Source: JAIUNP01 sp020161975 | GTDB lineage: Bacteria; Pseudomonadota; Alphaproteobacteria; Rhizobiales; Beijerinckiaceae | Assembly (NCBI GenBank): GCA_036745275.1 | Contig: DAIOGK010000006.1 | Location: forward strand, 105,962-169,961 | Direction of reading: 5' to 3' | DNA length: 64,000 nucleotides | Shown: piece after piece, positions 26,626-34,067 of the stretch | Position numbering within the stretch: position 1 is the first letter of the stretch | How the letters are laid out: every line of letters starts with the position of its first letter | The notes under the pieces: model-generated | The model's input: the letters and a program-made list of their open reading frames with translations, nothing else | Database searches by the model: none | What the model was told of the DNA's origin: nothing | Position numbers and translations under genes: made by a program

Positions 26626-26654
26626 GGCAGGCCGGATGGAACATCCGGCCTGCC
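26626..26654 (-). terminator. Perfect 13-bp hairpin between ccmH and the response regulator
   Basis: GGCAGGCCGGATG (26626-26638) and CATCCGGCCTGCC (26642-26654) flank a three-base loop, a very stable stem. On the minus strand it follows ccmH by about 125 bp and is followed by ACCTTTGC, a weak T tract. It probably ends the cycHJKL transcript and insulates the response regulator. The remaining bases, 26655-26777, show nothing recognisable. Confidence 0.6.
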
Positions 26655-26777
26655 TTTGGACATCAAGACCTCGGAGCCTTGGGCGACGGGAACGGGCCGC
26701 CGGAACCTTGACGCGCTGCCAGTTTCCGACCGGCGCGCTTACGGAAACCTGTCAGGTCCGTGAAATATTTGTAATCT

Positions 26778-27245
26778 TCAGGAGTGCGGATTGGTCAGCC
26801 GGTCGATCTCGGCCTGTTCGGCATCCGTCAACGGTGCCGCTCCGGCAGGCCCCGCCCCCGATGTGCGGCGCGCAAAAAGCCTGCGCGAGGCGACAAACCC
26901 GAACATCAGCACCACCAGCGGCAGGAGCCACAACAGAGCGTTGCGGATCGAAAAACTGGGTTTCAACAGCACGAACTCGCCAAAGCGGCGAACAAGGAAT
27001 TCCTTCACTTCGGCGTTGCTGTCTCCCGCAACAATCCGTTCGCGCACGAGACGGCGCAAATCCTTGGCAAGGTCGGCATCGGAATCATCAATGGACTGGT
27101 TCTGGCAGACAAGGCAGCGCAGTTCCGCCGAGAGTTCGCGAGCCCGCGCTTCCTGTGCCGGGTCTGCCAGACGCTCCGAAGGGGCGAGCGCGAGCGCCAG
27201 CGTTGCCCACAGGACAATGGCAGCGGCAAGGAGGCTCCGCTTCAT
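26778..27245 (-). CDS. ccmH: Cytochrome c maturation protein CcmH (CycL)
   Basis: 155 residues from ATG 27245. It overlaps ccmF by four bases. Signal peptide (MKRSLLAAAIVLWATLALALA), then the thiol motif LRCLVCQNQSI (Cys-x2-Cys), which reduces or holds apocytochrome c cysteines for heme ligation, a helical bundle, and a C-terminal anchor near 103-123. It works in the periplasm with CcmF. It is the last gene of the ccmI-E-F-H operon. Confidence 0.95.
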   Translation of the reverse strand: MKRSLLAAAIVLWATLALALAPSERLADPAQEARARELSAELRCLVCQNQSIDDSDADLAKDLRRLVRERIVAGDSNAEVKEFLVRRFGEFVLLKPSFSIRNALLWLLPLVVLMFGFVASRRLFARRTSGAGPAGAAPLTDAEQAEIDRLTNPHS

Positions 27246-29212
27246 TCCGCCGCCTCCAGTATGGCAGCCTTGCGAACCCGGCGCGGCGGCGCGATGCGCA
27301 GACGCCGGTCGGTCAGCGACAGCAGTCCCGCCAGCGACATGACGAGCGGGCCGATCCAGATCAGCAACACCCACGGCTTCCAGTAGGCACGGACATCCAC
27401 CTTGTCGCCGTGGCTGTCCCCTATGGCGAGATAGATCTGGCCGAGACCGCGCGTCAGCCGCGCCGTCTCAGACGTCGGCATGGTCCGGCCGACATAAGTC
27501 CGCTTGCCGGGATGGAGTTCGGCCACCTTGGCACCACCGTCGAAGACCGCGAAATTCGCCACTGTCGCCGCGAAATTCGGACCAACGACCCGTCGCGCGC
27601 CGCCAAAAACGATGTCCAACCCATCGAGTTGAACCTTGTCTCCCGGCGCCATCGCAGCAATCCGTTCCTCGTGGAAGGCGGTCGCGGAAATGCCGATGAC
27701 CATCAGGCCGACACCCATGTGCGCAATGGCTGCCGCGATAACCGTGCGCGGCAGGCCGGCAAAACGCGACAAGGCGTTTGCCGCACCGCTGCGGAAAGCG
27801 CGAACGCGCAGATCATCCAGCGAACCGACGACGACGAAGACGCCGAGCCCCAGTCCGATGATCGCCACCACGTCTGTCCCATGCGTCGTTGCAGCAACCG
27901 CAAGGGCCGTCAGCCCACCAACCAGCACGGCGATAAACAGGCGTGAGGCAATTGACAGAAGATCACCCCGTTTCCAGGCCAGTTGCTGGCCGAAGGGCAT
28001 CGCCAGCACCACGGGCAGGCAGAGCGGCAGGAACGTGGCGTTGAAAAATGGCGGGCCCACCGAAATCTTGTCACCGGTCAGAGCTTCCAGCGCCAACGGA
28101 TAGAGCGTACCGATCAGAACAGCCGCGCAGGCCGCGGACAGAAACAGGTTGTTCAGAACAAGACTGCCTTCGCGTGAAATCGGCGAGAATAACGCGCCGC
28201 CGGCCATCTGCGGTCCGCGCGCAGCAAACAACGCCAGCGCGCCGCCAATGAACATGCAGAGAATCAGCAGAATGAAAACGCCGCGTGCAGGATCGGATGC
28301 GAAGGCGTGAACCGACGTCAAGACACCGGAGCGCACCAGGAATGTACCGAGAAGCGACAGGGAAAAGGTGAGGATTGCCAGCAGGATCGTCCAGATCTTC
28401 AGGGCATCCCGGCGCTCCATCACAATGGCGGAATGCAAAAGCGCTGTTCCGGAAAGCCAGGGCATCAGCGAGGAATTCTCGACCGGGTCCCAGAACCAGT
28501 AGCCGCCCCAGCCAAGTTCATAATAGGCCCAGTATGACCCCAGCGCGATGCCAGCCGTGAGGCCGACCCAGGCAGTCAGAATCCACGGGCGGACGATCCG
28601 GGCCCAGCCCGCATCGATGCGCCCGAGGATGAGCGCTGCCGCCGCAAAGGAAAAGACGATCGAAAAGCCGACATAGCCGACATAAAGGAGCGGCGGGTGG
28701 ACCGCGAGGCCGGGATCCTGAAGCACCGGATTCAGCGAACGGCCTTCCGCAGGCGAAGGAAACAGGCGGCTGAACGGATTCGAGGTGAACAGGATAAAGA
28801 GCAGGAAGGCGGCAGAAATCGACGACTGCACGGAGAGCGTCACGGCCCGCAGCGCTTCAGGAATGTTCCGGCCAAAGAGCGCGACACAGGCGCCGAAAAG
28901 CGTGAGGATCAGCACCCAGAGCAGGATCGATCCCTCGTGATTGCCCCAGACGCCGGAAAAACGATAGATCAGTGGCTGATCAGTGTGGCTGTTCTCATAG
29001 ACGTTCTGGACCGAAAAGTCCGAGCCGACATAGGCCGCCGTCAGGGCAGCAAAGGCCAGCGCCAGCAGCGCGAACTGCGCCAGGGCGCCGGGGTTTGCCA
29101 CTGCCATCAGGCGGGCATCGCCGCGCATGGCGCCCATCAGCGGAACCACCATGGTGAGGCCGGCAACGACGAGCGCCAGAACAAGCGCGAAATGCCCGGT
29201 TTCAACGATCAT
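27242..29212 (-). CDS. ccmF: Heme lyase CcmF (CycK)
   Basis: 656 residues from ATG 29212, overlapping ccmE. Polytopic membrane protein with the WWD heme-handling motif GGYWFWDPVENSSLMPW near residue 235 and family segments WGNHEGSILLWVLIL and NPFSRLFP. It attaches heme from CcmE to apocytochrome c in the periplasm together with CcmH and CcmI. Confidence 0.96.
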   Translation of the reverse strand: MIVETGHFALVLALVVAGLTMVVPLMGAMRGDARLMAVANPGALAQFALLALAFAALTAAYVGSDFSVQNVYENSHTDQPLIYRFSGVWGNHEGSILLWVLILTLFGACVALFGRNIPEALRAVTLSVQSSISAAFLLFILFTSNPFSRLFPSPAEGRSLNPVLQDPGLAVHPPLLYVGYVGFSIVFSFAAAALILGRIDAGWARIVRPWILTAWVGLTAGIALGSYWAYYELGWGGYWFWDPVENSSLMPWLSGTALLHSAIVMERRDALKIWTILLAILTFSLSLLGTFLVRSGVLTSVHAFASDPARGVFILLILCMFIGGALALFAARGPQMAGGALFSPISREGSLVLNNLFLSAACAAVLIGTLYPLALEALTGDKISVGPPFFNATFLPLCLPVVLAMPFGQQLAWKRGDLLSIASRLFIAVLVGGLTALAVAATTHGTDVVAIIGLGLGVFVVVGSLDDLRVRAFRSGAANALSRFAGLPRTVIAAAIAHMGVGLMVIGISATAFHEERIAAMAPGDKVQLDGLDIVFGGARRVVGPNFAATVANFAVFDGGAKVAELHPGKRTYVGRTMPTSETARLTRGLGQIYLAIGDSHGDKVDVRAYWKPWVLLIWIGPLVMSLAGLLSLTDRRLRIAPPRRVRKAAILEAAE

Positions 29213-29670
29213 TTCGGTTGGCCTCCCTGCCCCGGCTGGTCCCCCTGCCAATGCCCTTGCTTCTTCAGGGCGTCAGATACCTCGCGCGGCATGTATTTCT
29301 CGTCGTGCTTGGCCAGCACCGTATCCGCAGTGAAGCTGCCGTCCGGCTGCAATGTGCCTTCGCAGACGACCCCCTGCCCCTCGCGGAAAAGATCAGGCAG
29401 GATGCCGGTGTGGTTCACTGTGATGGATTTTGCCCCGTCCGTCACCCGGAATGTCACCTTCTGCCCCTCGGACTTGGAGACGCTCGCATTCTCGACAAGG
29501 CCGCCGAGGCGGAAGCGGGTACCGGGCTGAAGCTTCAATTCGGCCACTTCCGCCGGTGAGCGAAAAAAGACAATCCGATCATTGAGCGCCGTCAGGATAA
29601 GTCCCACCGCAACCGCAAGCACGAGGCCTGCGGCACCGATCAGCGTGAGGCGACGTTGCTTGCGGGTCAT
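29209..29670 (-). CDS. ccmE: Heme chaperone CcmE (CycJ)
   Basis: 153 residues. N-terminal anchor at about 9-29, then an OB-fold with RLGGLVENASV and FREGQGVVCEGTL. The heme-binding site is VLAKHDEKYMP, where the His forms the covalent heme bond and the Tyr helps. It carries heme from the CcmABCD transporter to CcmF. It overlaps both neighbours by four bases. Confidence 0.96.
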   Translation of the reverse strand: MTRKQRRLTLIGAAGLVLAVAVGLILTALNDRIVFFRSPAEVAELKLQPGTRFRLGGLVENASVSKSEGQKVTFRVTDGAKSITVNHTGILPDLFREGQGVVCEGTLQPDGSFTADTVLAKHDEKYMPREVSDALKKQGHWQGDQPGQGGQPK

Positions 29671-30767
29671 TGCCTTCCACCTTCCAGCGCGAATTCACGC
29701 GCCAGGGCTTCGAGCGTCCCCAGCGCCGGCGCATTTTCCTTCAATGCCGAGCGTGCATCAGCCAATGCGGCGCGCGCACGATCCTGATCCCCCAACACAG
29801 CCAGCGCGCGAATAAGGCGCGTCCACTCCTCGGGGCTACCGCCACTGGCTTTCAGCCGGTCGGCCAGTCCGTCCACCATAGACCGGATGGCCTGCTTCTG
29901 CTCGCCTTCCGGCAGGGCCTTGATGGCATCTGCGGCGGAATTTTCGGTAGGCGCGCTGGTGATCCGGGCAATCTGCGCGGCAACGGCCTGCTGTTCGGCG
30001 GGTTCTTTCACATCGCCGGCGAGCGCCTTCAGATCCGCCAACGCTCCGGCGACATCCCCCTTCTGCTCGCGGGCAAGCGCAATGTAATAGCGGGCCTTTG
30101 CATTGCCCGGTGCCAGCACCAGCGCACGATCGAGCAGGCGGCGGACTTCATCGTCAGAGACACCCTGATTCTTGTAGAGCAGAATTTCGGCGAGTGTGGT
30201 CAGGCGTTCCGGACTTTCACCCTTCAATTCGATAATGCGGGTTGCAGCAATTGCAGCGTCATCGAAGCGGGACATGCGGACATAGACCGGGAGCGCCAGT
30301 TCCCAGCCCTTTGCATCGCCCGGCGATTCCGCCAGATGCGCATCCAGCCGGGAGACGAGCCGCCGGAGGTCCACATCCGCGCGATTGATATCCGTCCGCT
30401 CGGCGAACGGGCGGTCCGGTGCGCCGGGAACGCCCAGTTTCAGATAAAGCGGGATGGCAAAGGCGGGAATTACAATCAAAACAGCGAGCCAGGCGGTACG
30501 CGCGTTTTTGCCATCGCTTACGGCGGCAACGGATCGATCCCGCGACAGGGCGAGCAACTTTCGGCCTGCTTCTGCTCGGGCCGCGGCGCCCTCCTCCGCA
30601 GACATCAGGCCGGCGGCGATCTGCCGCTCGATCTCGGCTTCCTGCGCCTTGAAAAACGCCACGTCATTGTCGAGCGGATCGGCAGTGCCCCTTTCGGTCG
30701 CAAGCGCCCGCAACATGGGGTAGCTGACGGCGGCAACCAGAAACGCGGCGATTGTCCAGAACATCAT
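29667..30767 (-). CDS. ccmI: Cytochrome c maturation protein CcmI (CycH)
   Basis: 366 residues. The N-terminus has two membrane helices (about 3-20 and 95-113) around a cytoplasmic leucine-zipper-like loop (DNDVAFFKAQEAEIERQIAAG). A periplasmic TPR domain follows (GWELALPVYVRMSRFDDAAIAATRIIELKG) and binds the C-terminus of apocytochrome c. It is the first gene of the ccm operon, 97 bp after feuQ. Confidence 0.93.
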   Translation of the reverse strand: MMFWTIAAFLVAAVSYPMLRALATERGTADPLDNDVAFFKAQEAEIERQIAAGLMSAEEGAAARAEAGRKLLALSRDRSVAAVSDGKNARTAWLAVLIVIPAFAIPLYLKLGVPGAPDRPFAERTDINRADVDLRRLVSRLDAHLAESPGDAKGWELALPVYVRMSRFDDAAIAATRIIELKGESPERLTTLAEILLYKNQGVSDDEVRRLLDRALVLAPGNAKARYYIALAREQKGDVAGALADLKALAGDVKEPAEQQAVAAQIARITSAPTENSAADAIKALPEGEQKQAIRSMVDGLADRLKASGGSPEEWTRLIRALAVLGDQDRARAALADARSALKENAPALGTLEALAREFALEGGRQ

Positions 30768-30864
30768 GATTGCAGGCGAATAGCCGGAAACGCGTTGAAA
30801 GGAAACGCTTCAATCTGCCGCGTCGTTGGCAAACTCAAGGCATTCGCGCCGGATTTGTCCAAAA

Positions 30865-32250
30865 TCAAACCGTGGGCAGTTCCAGGACCGCGCGTAGACC
30901 ACCATAGGGTGACTCATCGAGATAGAATCGACCGTGGTAAAGTCCGGCGAGATCCACGACGATGGAGAGACCAAGGCCGGAGCCGGTGGTGGTCTCATCA
31001 AGGCGCCGGCCCCGCCTGGTCGCCTCCTTGCGGTCTTCCGGTTTGAGGCCCGGTCCATCATCGTCAATCGCGATCTTCATCATCGTGGGAGCGCCGGGCA
31101 CCGAAGGCAGGACCGCCACCGAGATTTCAACCCGGCTTTTTGTCCATTTGCCGGCATTGTCGATCAGATTGCCGGCCATATCCTCGAAATCCTGCCGTTC
31201 ACCGCGAAATCGAAGACCGGTGACGCCACTTGCCGAAAAGGTGATGTTCCGGTCGCGGTAGATCTTCGGGAAGGTCCGCAGAAAGGCGCTGATGACCGGG
31301 TCCACTTCCGTCACCGATCCGATTGACGCGGCGCGGGCAGCGGCGCGCGCCCGGTCAAGATAATACTGCACCTGCTCTCTCATGATGCCGGTCTGCTCGC
31401 GCAGCTTGGCAGCAAGCGCCGAATCGTCCGTTTCCGCTTCGTTGACCAGCACAGAGAGCGGGGTTTTCAGAGCGTGGGCGAGGTTGCCCACCTGCATCCG
31501 GGCGCGGTTCACGATTTCGCGGTTGGCGTCGAGAAGCTGGTTGAGTTCAAGGGCCAGAGGCGCGACCTCAACCGGAAAGGCACCGCCGACGGTTTCCGCC
31601 TCGCCCCGTCGGATGTTGATCACGGCCTGCCGCAACCGGGCCAGCGGGCGCAGACCGAAGCGGACCTGAACGATGGTGGAGGCGACAAGCGCCGCGCCGA
31701 CGAATCCGAAGGCAATCAGCAATGCTGTGTTGAACTGGCGTGTCTGATTGGTGATTTCCACCGAATTGCCGGCGACGGTGATGTAAAACCGGTTGTTGTC
31801 GCCAAGATCGATCATCTGTTCGAGGATGCGCAGCCGGCGATGGTCCGGACCTTGCAGGAATCCGTCGCCGGCGTCCGTGGTCCGCTGCGGATCGTTCGGG
31901 TTGATCAGATGGGGAAGGACAGCGGAGAACAGAGAGCGCGACGTGCGGAACACCGCTGCCGTGTCCTTTTCCTGATCCAGCTTCATGATCTGCCAATACC
32001 AGCCGGAAAGCGGTATCTGGAACTGCGGCTCGCCCAGATTGCCGATTTCGGTCGCTGTTCCATCGGTCAGCGCCGCGACATCGGCCACCAGCACCTTCAT
32101 GTAAAGGCGCAACCGCTCGTCAAACGCCTGCGTTACCGCCCGACGATTAAGTTCCGACAGAACGACGCCAGCGGTCAGCAGAATGAGCGTACAAAGCACC
32201 GCTGCCGACAGCAGCAGGCGGCTGGAAAGCGATGCGACCGGCGGCTTCAG
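30865..32250 (-). CDS. feuQ: Sensor histidine kinase FeuQ
   Basis: 461 residues if it starts at the CTG at 32250, which overlaps the feuP stop as CTGA. That start supplies the positive flank (MKPPVASLSSR) before membrane helix 1; the only other start is GTG 32199, which would begin inside the helix. A periplasmic loop includes SGWYWQIM, and helix 2 is near residues 178-198. HisKA is VGNLAHALKTPLSVL, with a Lys in the usual Arg place as in PhoQ-like kinases. ATPase boxes are NLIDNAGKWTK, IDDDGPGL and GSGLGLSIVVDL. In rhizobia FeuQ works with FeuP and is inhibited by FeuN; all three are here. Confidence 0.88.
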   Translation of the reverse strand: MKPPVASLSSRLLLSAAVLCTLILLTAGVVLSELNRRAVTQAFDERLRLYMKVLVADVAALTDGTATEIGNLGEPQFQIPLSGWYWQIMKLDQEKDTAAVFRTSRSLFSAVLPHLINPNDPQRTTDAGDGFLQGPDHRRLRILEQMIDLGDNNRFYITVAGNSVEITNQTRQFNTALLIAFGFVGAALVASTIVQVRFGLRPLARLRQAVINIRRGEAETVGGAFPVEVAPLALELNQLLDANREIVNRARMQVGNLAHALKTPLSVLVNEAETDDSALAAKLREQTGIMREQVQYYLDRARAAARAASIGSVTEVDPVISAFLRTFPKIYRDRNITFSASGVTGLRFRGERQDFEDMAGNLIDNAGKWTKSRVEISVAVLPSVPGAPTMMKIAIDDDGPGLKPEDRKEATRRGRRLDETTTGSGLGLSIVVDLAGLYHGRFYLDESPYGGLRAVLELPTV

Positions 32251-32933
32251 CGCTTTGCCTTGCCAGGTTCAGGCCTGATCTCGCCAACGAGATAACCAAG
32301 GCCGCGGACGGTTTCGATGATATCGACGCCGAGCTTCTTGCGCAGGCGCCCGATGAACACTTCGATCGTGTTGGAATCCCGGTCGAAATCCTGATCGTAG
32401 AGATGCTCAACCAGTTCACTGCGCGAAACCACGCGACCCTGATGGTGCATCAGGTAGGCCAGCAGGCGGTATTCGTGGCTGGTCAGTTTCACCGGATTGC
32501 CATCGACGACCACCTTGCTTGATCGCGTATCGAGCAGCACCGGCCCCACCTGGAACTCGCTGGTGGCGTGGCCGGCCGCCCGCCGCACCAGCGCGCGCAG
32601 CCGCGCCAGAATCTCTTCCATGTGGAAGGGCTTGGTAACGTAATCATCGGCGCCGGCATCGAAGCCCTGCACCTTGTCACTCCAGCGATCACGCGCGGTC
32701 AGGATCAATACCGGTGTCCTGCGTCCGGCGCGGCGCCATTTCTCCAGCACGGAGACACCATCCAGCCGCGGCAGACCAAGATCGAGCACGATGGCATCAT
32801 AGGGCTCGGTATCACCCAGGAAATGCCCCTCCTCCCCGTCAAAGGCGGCATCAACCGCATATCCGGCGTTCTGGAGGGCTGTGACAAGCTGACGGTTCAG
32901 GTCCTTGTCATCTTCTACGACGAGCAGTCTCAT
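32247..32933 (-). CDS. feuP: Response regulator FeuP
   Basis: 228 residues, OmpR family. Receiver domain with EDDKD, phospho-Asp in AIVLDLGLPRLDG, and KPF. The winged-helix DNA-binding domain has LTSHEYRLLAYLMHHQGRVVSR and TIEVFIGRLRKKLG. In Sinorhizobium FeuP controls envelope and cyclic-glucan related genes. It is 11 bp downstream of feuN and coupled to feuQ. Confidence 0.9.
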   Translation of the reverse strand: MRLLVVEDDKDLNRQLVTALQNAGYAVDAAFDGEEGHFLGDTEPYDAIVLDLGLPRLDGVSVLEKWRRAGRRTPVLILTARDRWSDKVQGFDAGADDYVTKPFHMEEILARLRALVRRAAGHATSEFQVGPVLLDTRSSKVVVDGNPVKLTSHEYRLLAYLMHHQGRVVSRSELVEHLYDQDFDRDSNTIEVFIGRLRKKLGVDIIETVRGLGYLVGEIRPEPGKAKR

Positions 32934-32944
32934 TGAAACTTCTT

Positions 32945-33229
32945 CTAGTCGGGCTTGCCGCTCTTTGCATCAACGCTGATGCGGGCAACGCGCCCTTCGG
33001 GGGTCAGGATCGCCAGAACATACACCAAGCGCTGATCCTGGCGACAGAGATTCGCAGACACGATTTCACCGCGCGCCCTGATCCGCGCCGCACGGGATGC
33101 TTGCGGAAAATCGATCAGGTTCTGTTGCTGGATCGCGGTCCGGGCGGCATCGGGCGACAGGCACGCATCGGATGCCACTGCACATTGCAGGCTGGCCATC
33201 ACAATCAGGATCACCCGGAGTATCATCAT
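32945..33229 (-). CDS. feuN: PepSY-like periplasmic inhibitor FeuN
   Basis: 94 residues from ATG 33229. Signal peptide (MMILRVILIVMASLQCAVA) followed by a PepSY-type fold: ACLSPDAARTAIQ, RARGEIVSANLC, LVYVLAILTPEGRVARISVDAKSG. Two cysteines may pair. By position and fold this is FeuN, the small periplasmic protein reported to restrain FeuQ in Sinorhizobium. The GTA lysis gene stops 55 bp upstream on the same strand, so GTA read-through into feuNPQ is possible. Confidence 0.75.
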   Translation of the reverse strand: MMILRVILIVMASLQCAVASDACLSPDAARTAIQQQNLIDFPQASRAARIRARGEIVSANLCRQDQRLVYVLAILTPEGRVARISVDAKSGKPD

Positions 33230-33284
33230 GTGGGCGTGGGCCGCCCGGCCTGAATGGTTCATGAACAGGCGCGGGCGGACGCTC

Positions 33285-33497
33285 TCAGCCGATCAGGCGT
33301 GTGGCCCGGATGCGAAACACGGTGGATGCCACGAAGCTCAAACCACTCGTCACCTTCAGAACCGCATCCACCAGCGCGGACTGGTCGATGGCACCCGTGT
33401 TGAGCCCCCAGACATCGCCGACAAGCGCCGCAAGGCCGATCAGATTTGCCCAGACAGTCCGGCTTTCCAGCATGGTTTTGGTCAGAAGCATCGGCAT
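33285..33497 (-). CDS. Possible independently started holin within the lysis gene
   Basis: 70 residues from an in-frame ATG at 33497, preceded by AAGAAGGAGACC, a better ribosome-binding site than most in the window. The product (MPMLLTKTM...) contains the whole membrane segment and looks like a complete small holin. Either the lysis gene makes two products, or a former stop codon between endolysin and holin has been lost. Confidence 0.5.
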   Translation of the reverse strand: MPMLLTKTMLESRTVWANLIGLAALVGDVWGLNTGAIDQSALVDAVLKVTSGLSFVASTVFRIRATRLIG

Positions 33498-34049
33498 GGT
33501 CTCCTTCTTTGCCGTTTTCGATTGAACTGTTTCCCTTCCCGCCAATGACAGGCCGAGCGCCTCGATGGCATCGACCCGGCGCAACCAGCCGCGCCCGAAG
33601 GTGGGGAAAATGCGCAGCTTTTGCAGAAAACTCCGGCGCGCGGTGCAGATCAGCCGCACCAACGCATCGGCGGGCAGGGCGCGGGCCGCGCGAACCGTAT
33701 CCACGCCCACGATCCCGTCCGGGACAGCCCCGACGGCCTGTTGCAGCGTCCGGGAGGCTCGCCCGACACCGGAGTTCACCGCCAGGTCGAATACCGCGAC
33801 ATCCACCCCGCCGGGCAATTCATCGCCTCCGACGGTCTCCCAATAAAGGCGGCGATAAATTGCCTCAACCTCGCTGCGCGTCAGGGCCCGGACGTCAGCT
33901 ATACTGACCGACCGGCCCCGCCATTCGGCGAGGACCTTCCGGGTGATGCCGTACTTGGTCGCACCGCCAGGATCGATCGGATGATTGGCAAAGCCCCCCT
34001 CGAACTGCAGGGTCATGGCAAGCCCCGAGGCAAAATTGCGGGTACTCAT
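33285..34049 (-). CDS. GTA lysis gene: GH108 endolysin with a C-terminal holin-like tail
   Basis: 254 residues. Residues about 8-90 are a GH108 muramidase: LQFEGGFANHPIDPGGATKYGIT carries the catalytic Glu. Residues about 90-160 match the accompanying peptidoglycan-binding domain (VFDLAVNSGVGRASRTLQ, GWLRRVDAIEAL). Residues 185-254 form a separate hydrophobic unit (ANLIGLAALVGDVWG, LSFVASTVF) like the short holin-type proteins of rhizobial phages. It follows the GTA tip gene by 18 bp and would release particles from the cell. In Rhodobacter GTA, endolysin and holin are separate genes. Confidence 0.85.
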   Translation of the reverse strand: MSTRNFASGLAMTLQFEGGFANHPIDPGGATKYGITRKVLAEWRGRSVSIADVRALTRSEVEAIYRRLYWETVGGDELPGGVDVAVFDLAVNSGVGRASRTLQQAVGAVPDGIVGVDTVRAARALPADALVRLICTARRSFLQKLRIFPTFGRGWLRRVDAIEALGLSLAGRETVQSKTAKKETMPMLLTKTMLESRTVWANLIGLAALVGDVWGLNTGAIDQSALVDAVLKVTSGLSFVASTVFRIRATRLIG

Positions 34050-34067
34050 GCGGATCCTTTCCCTTGT

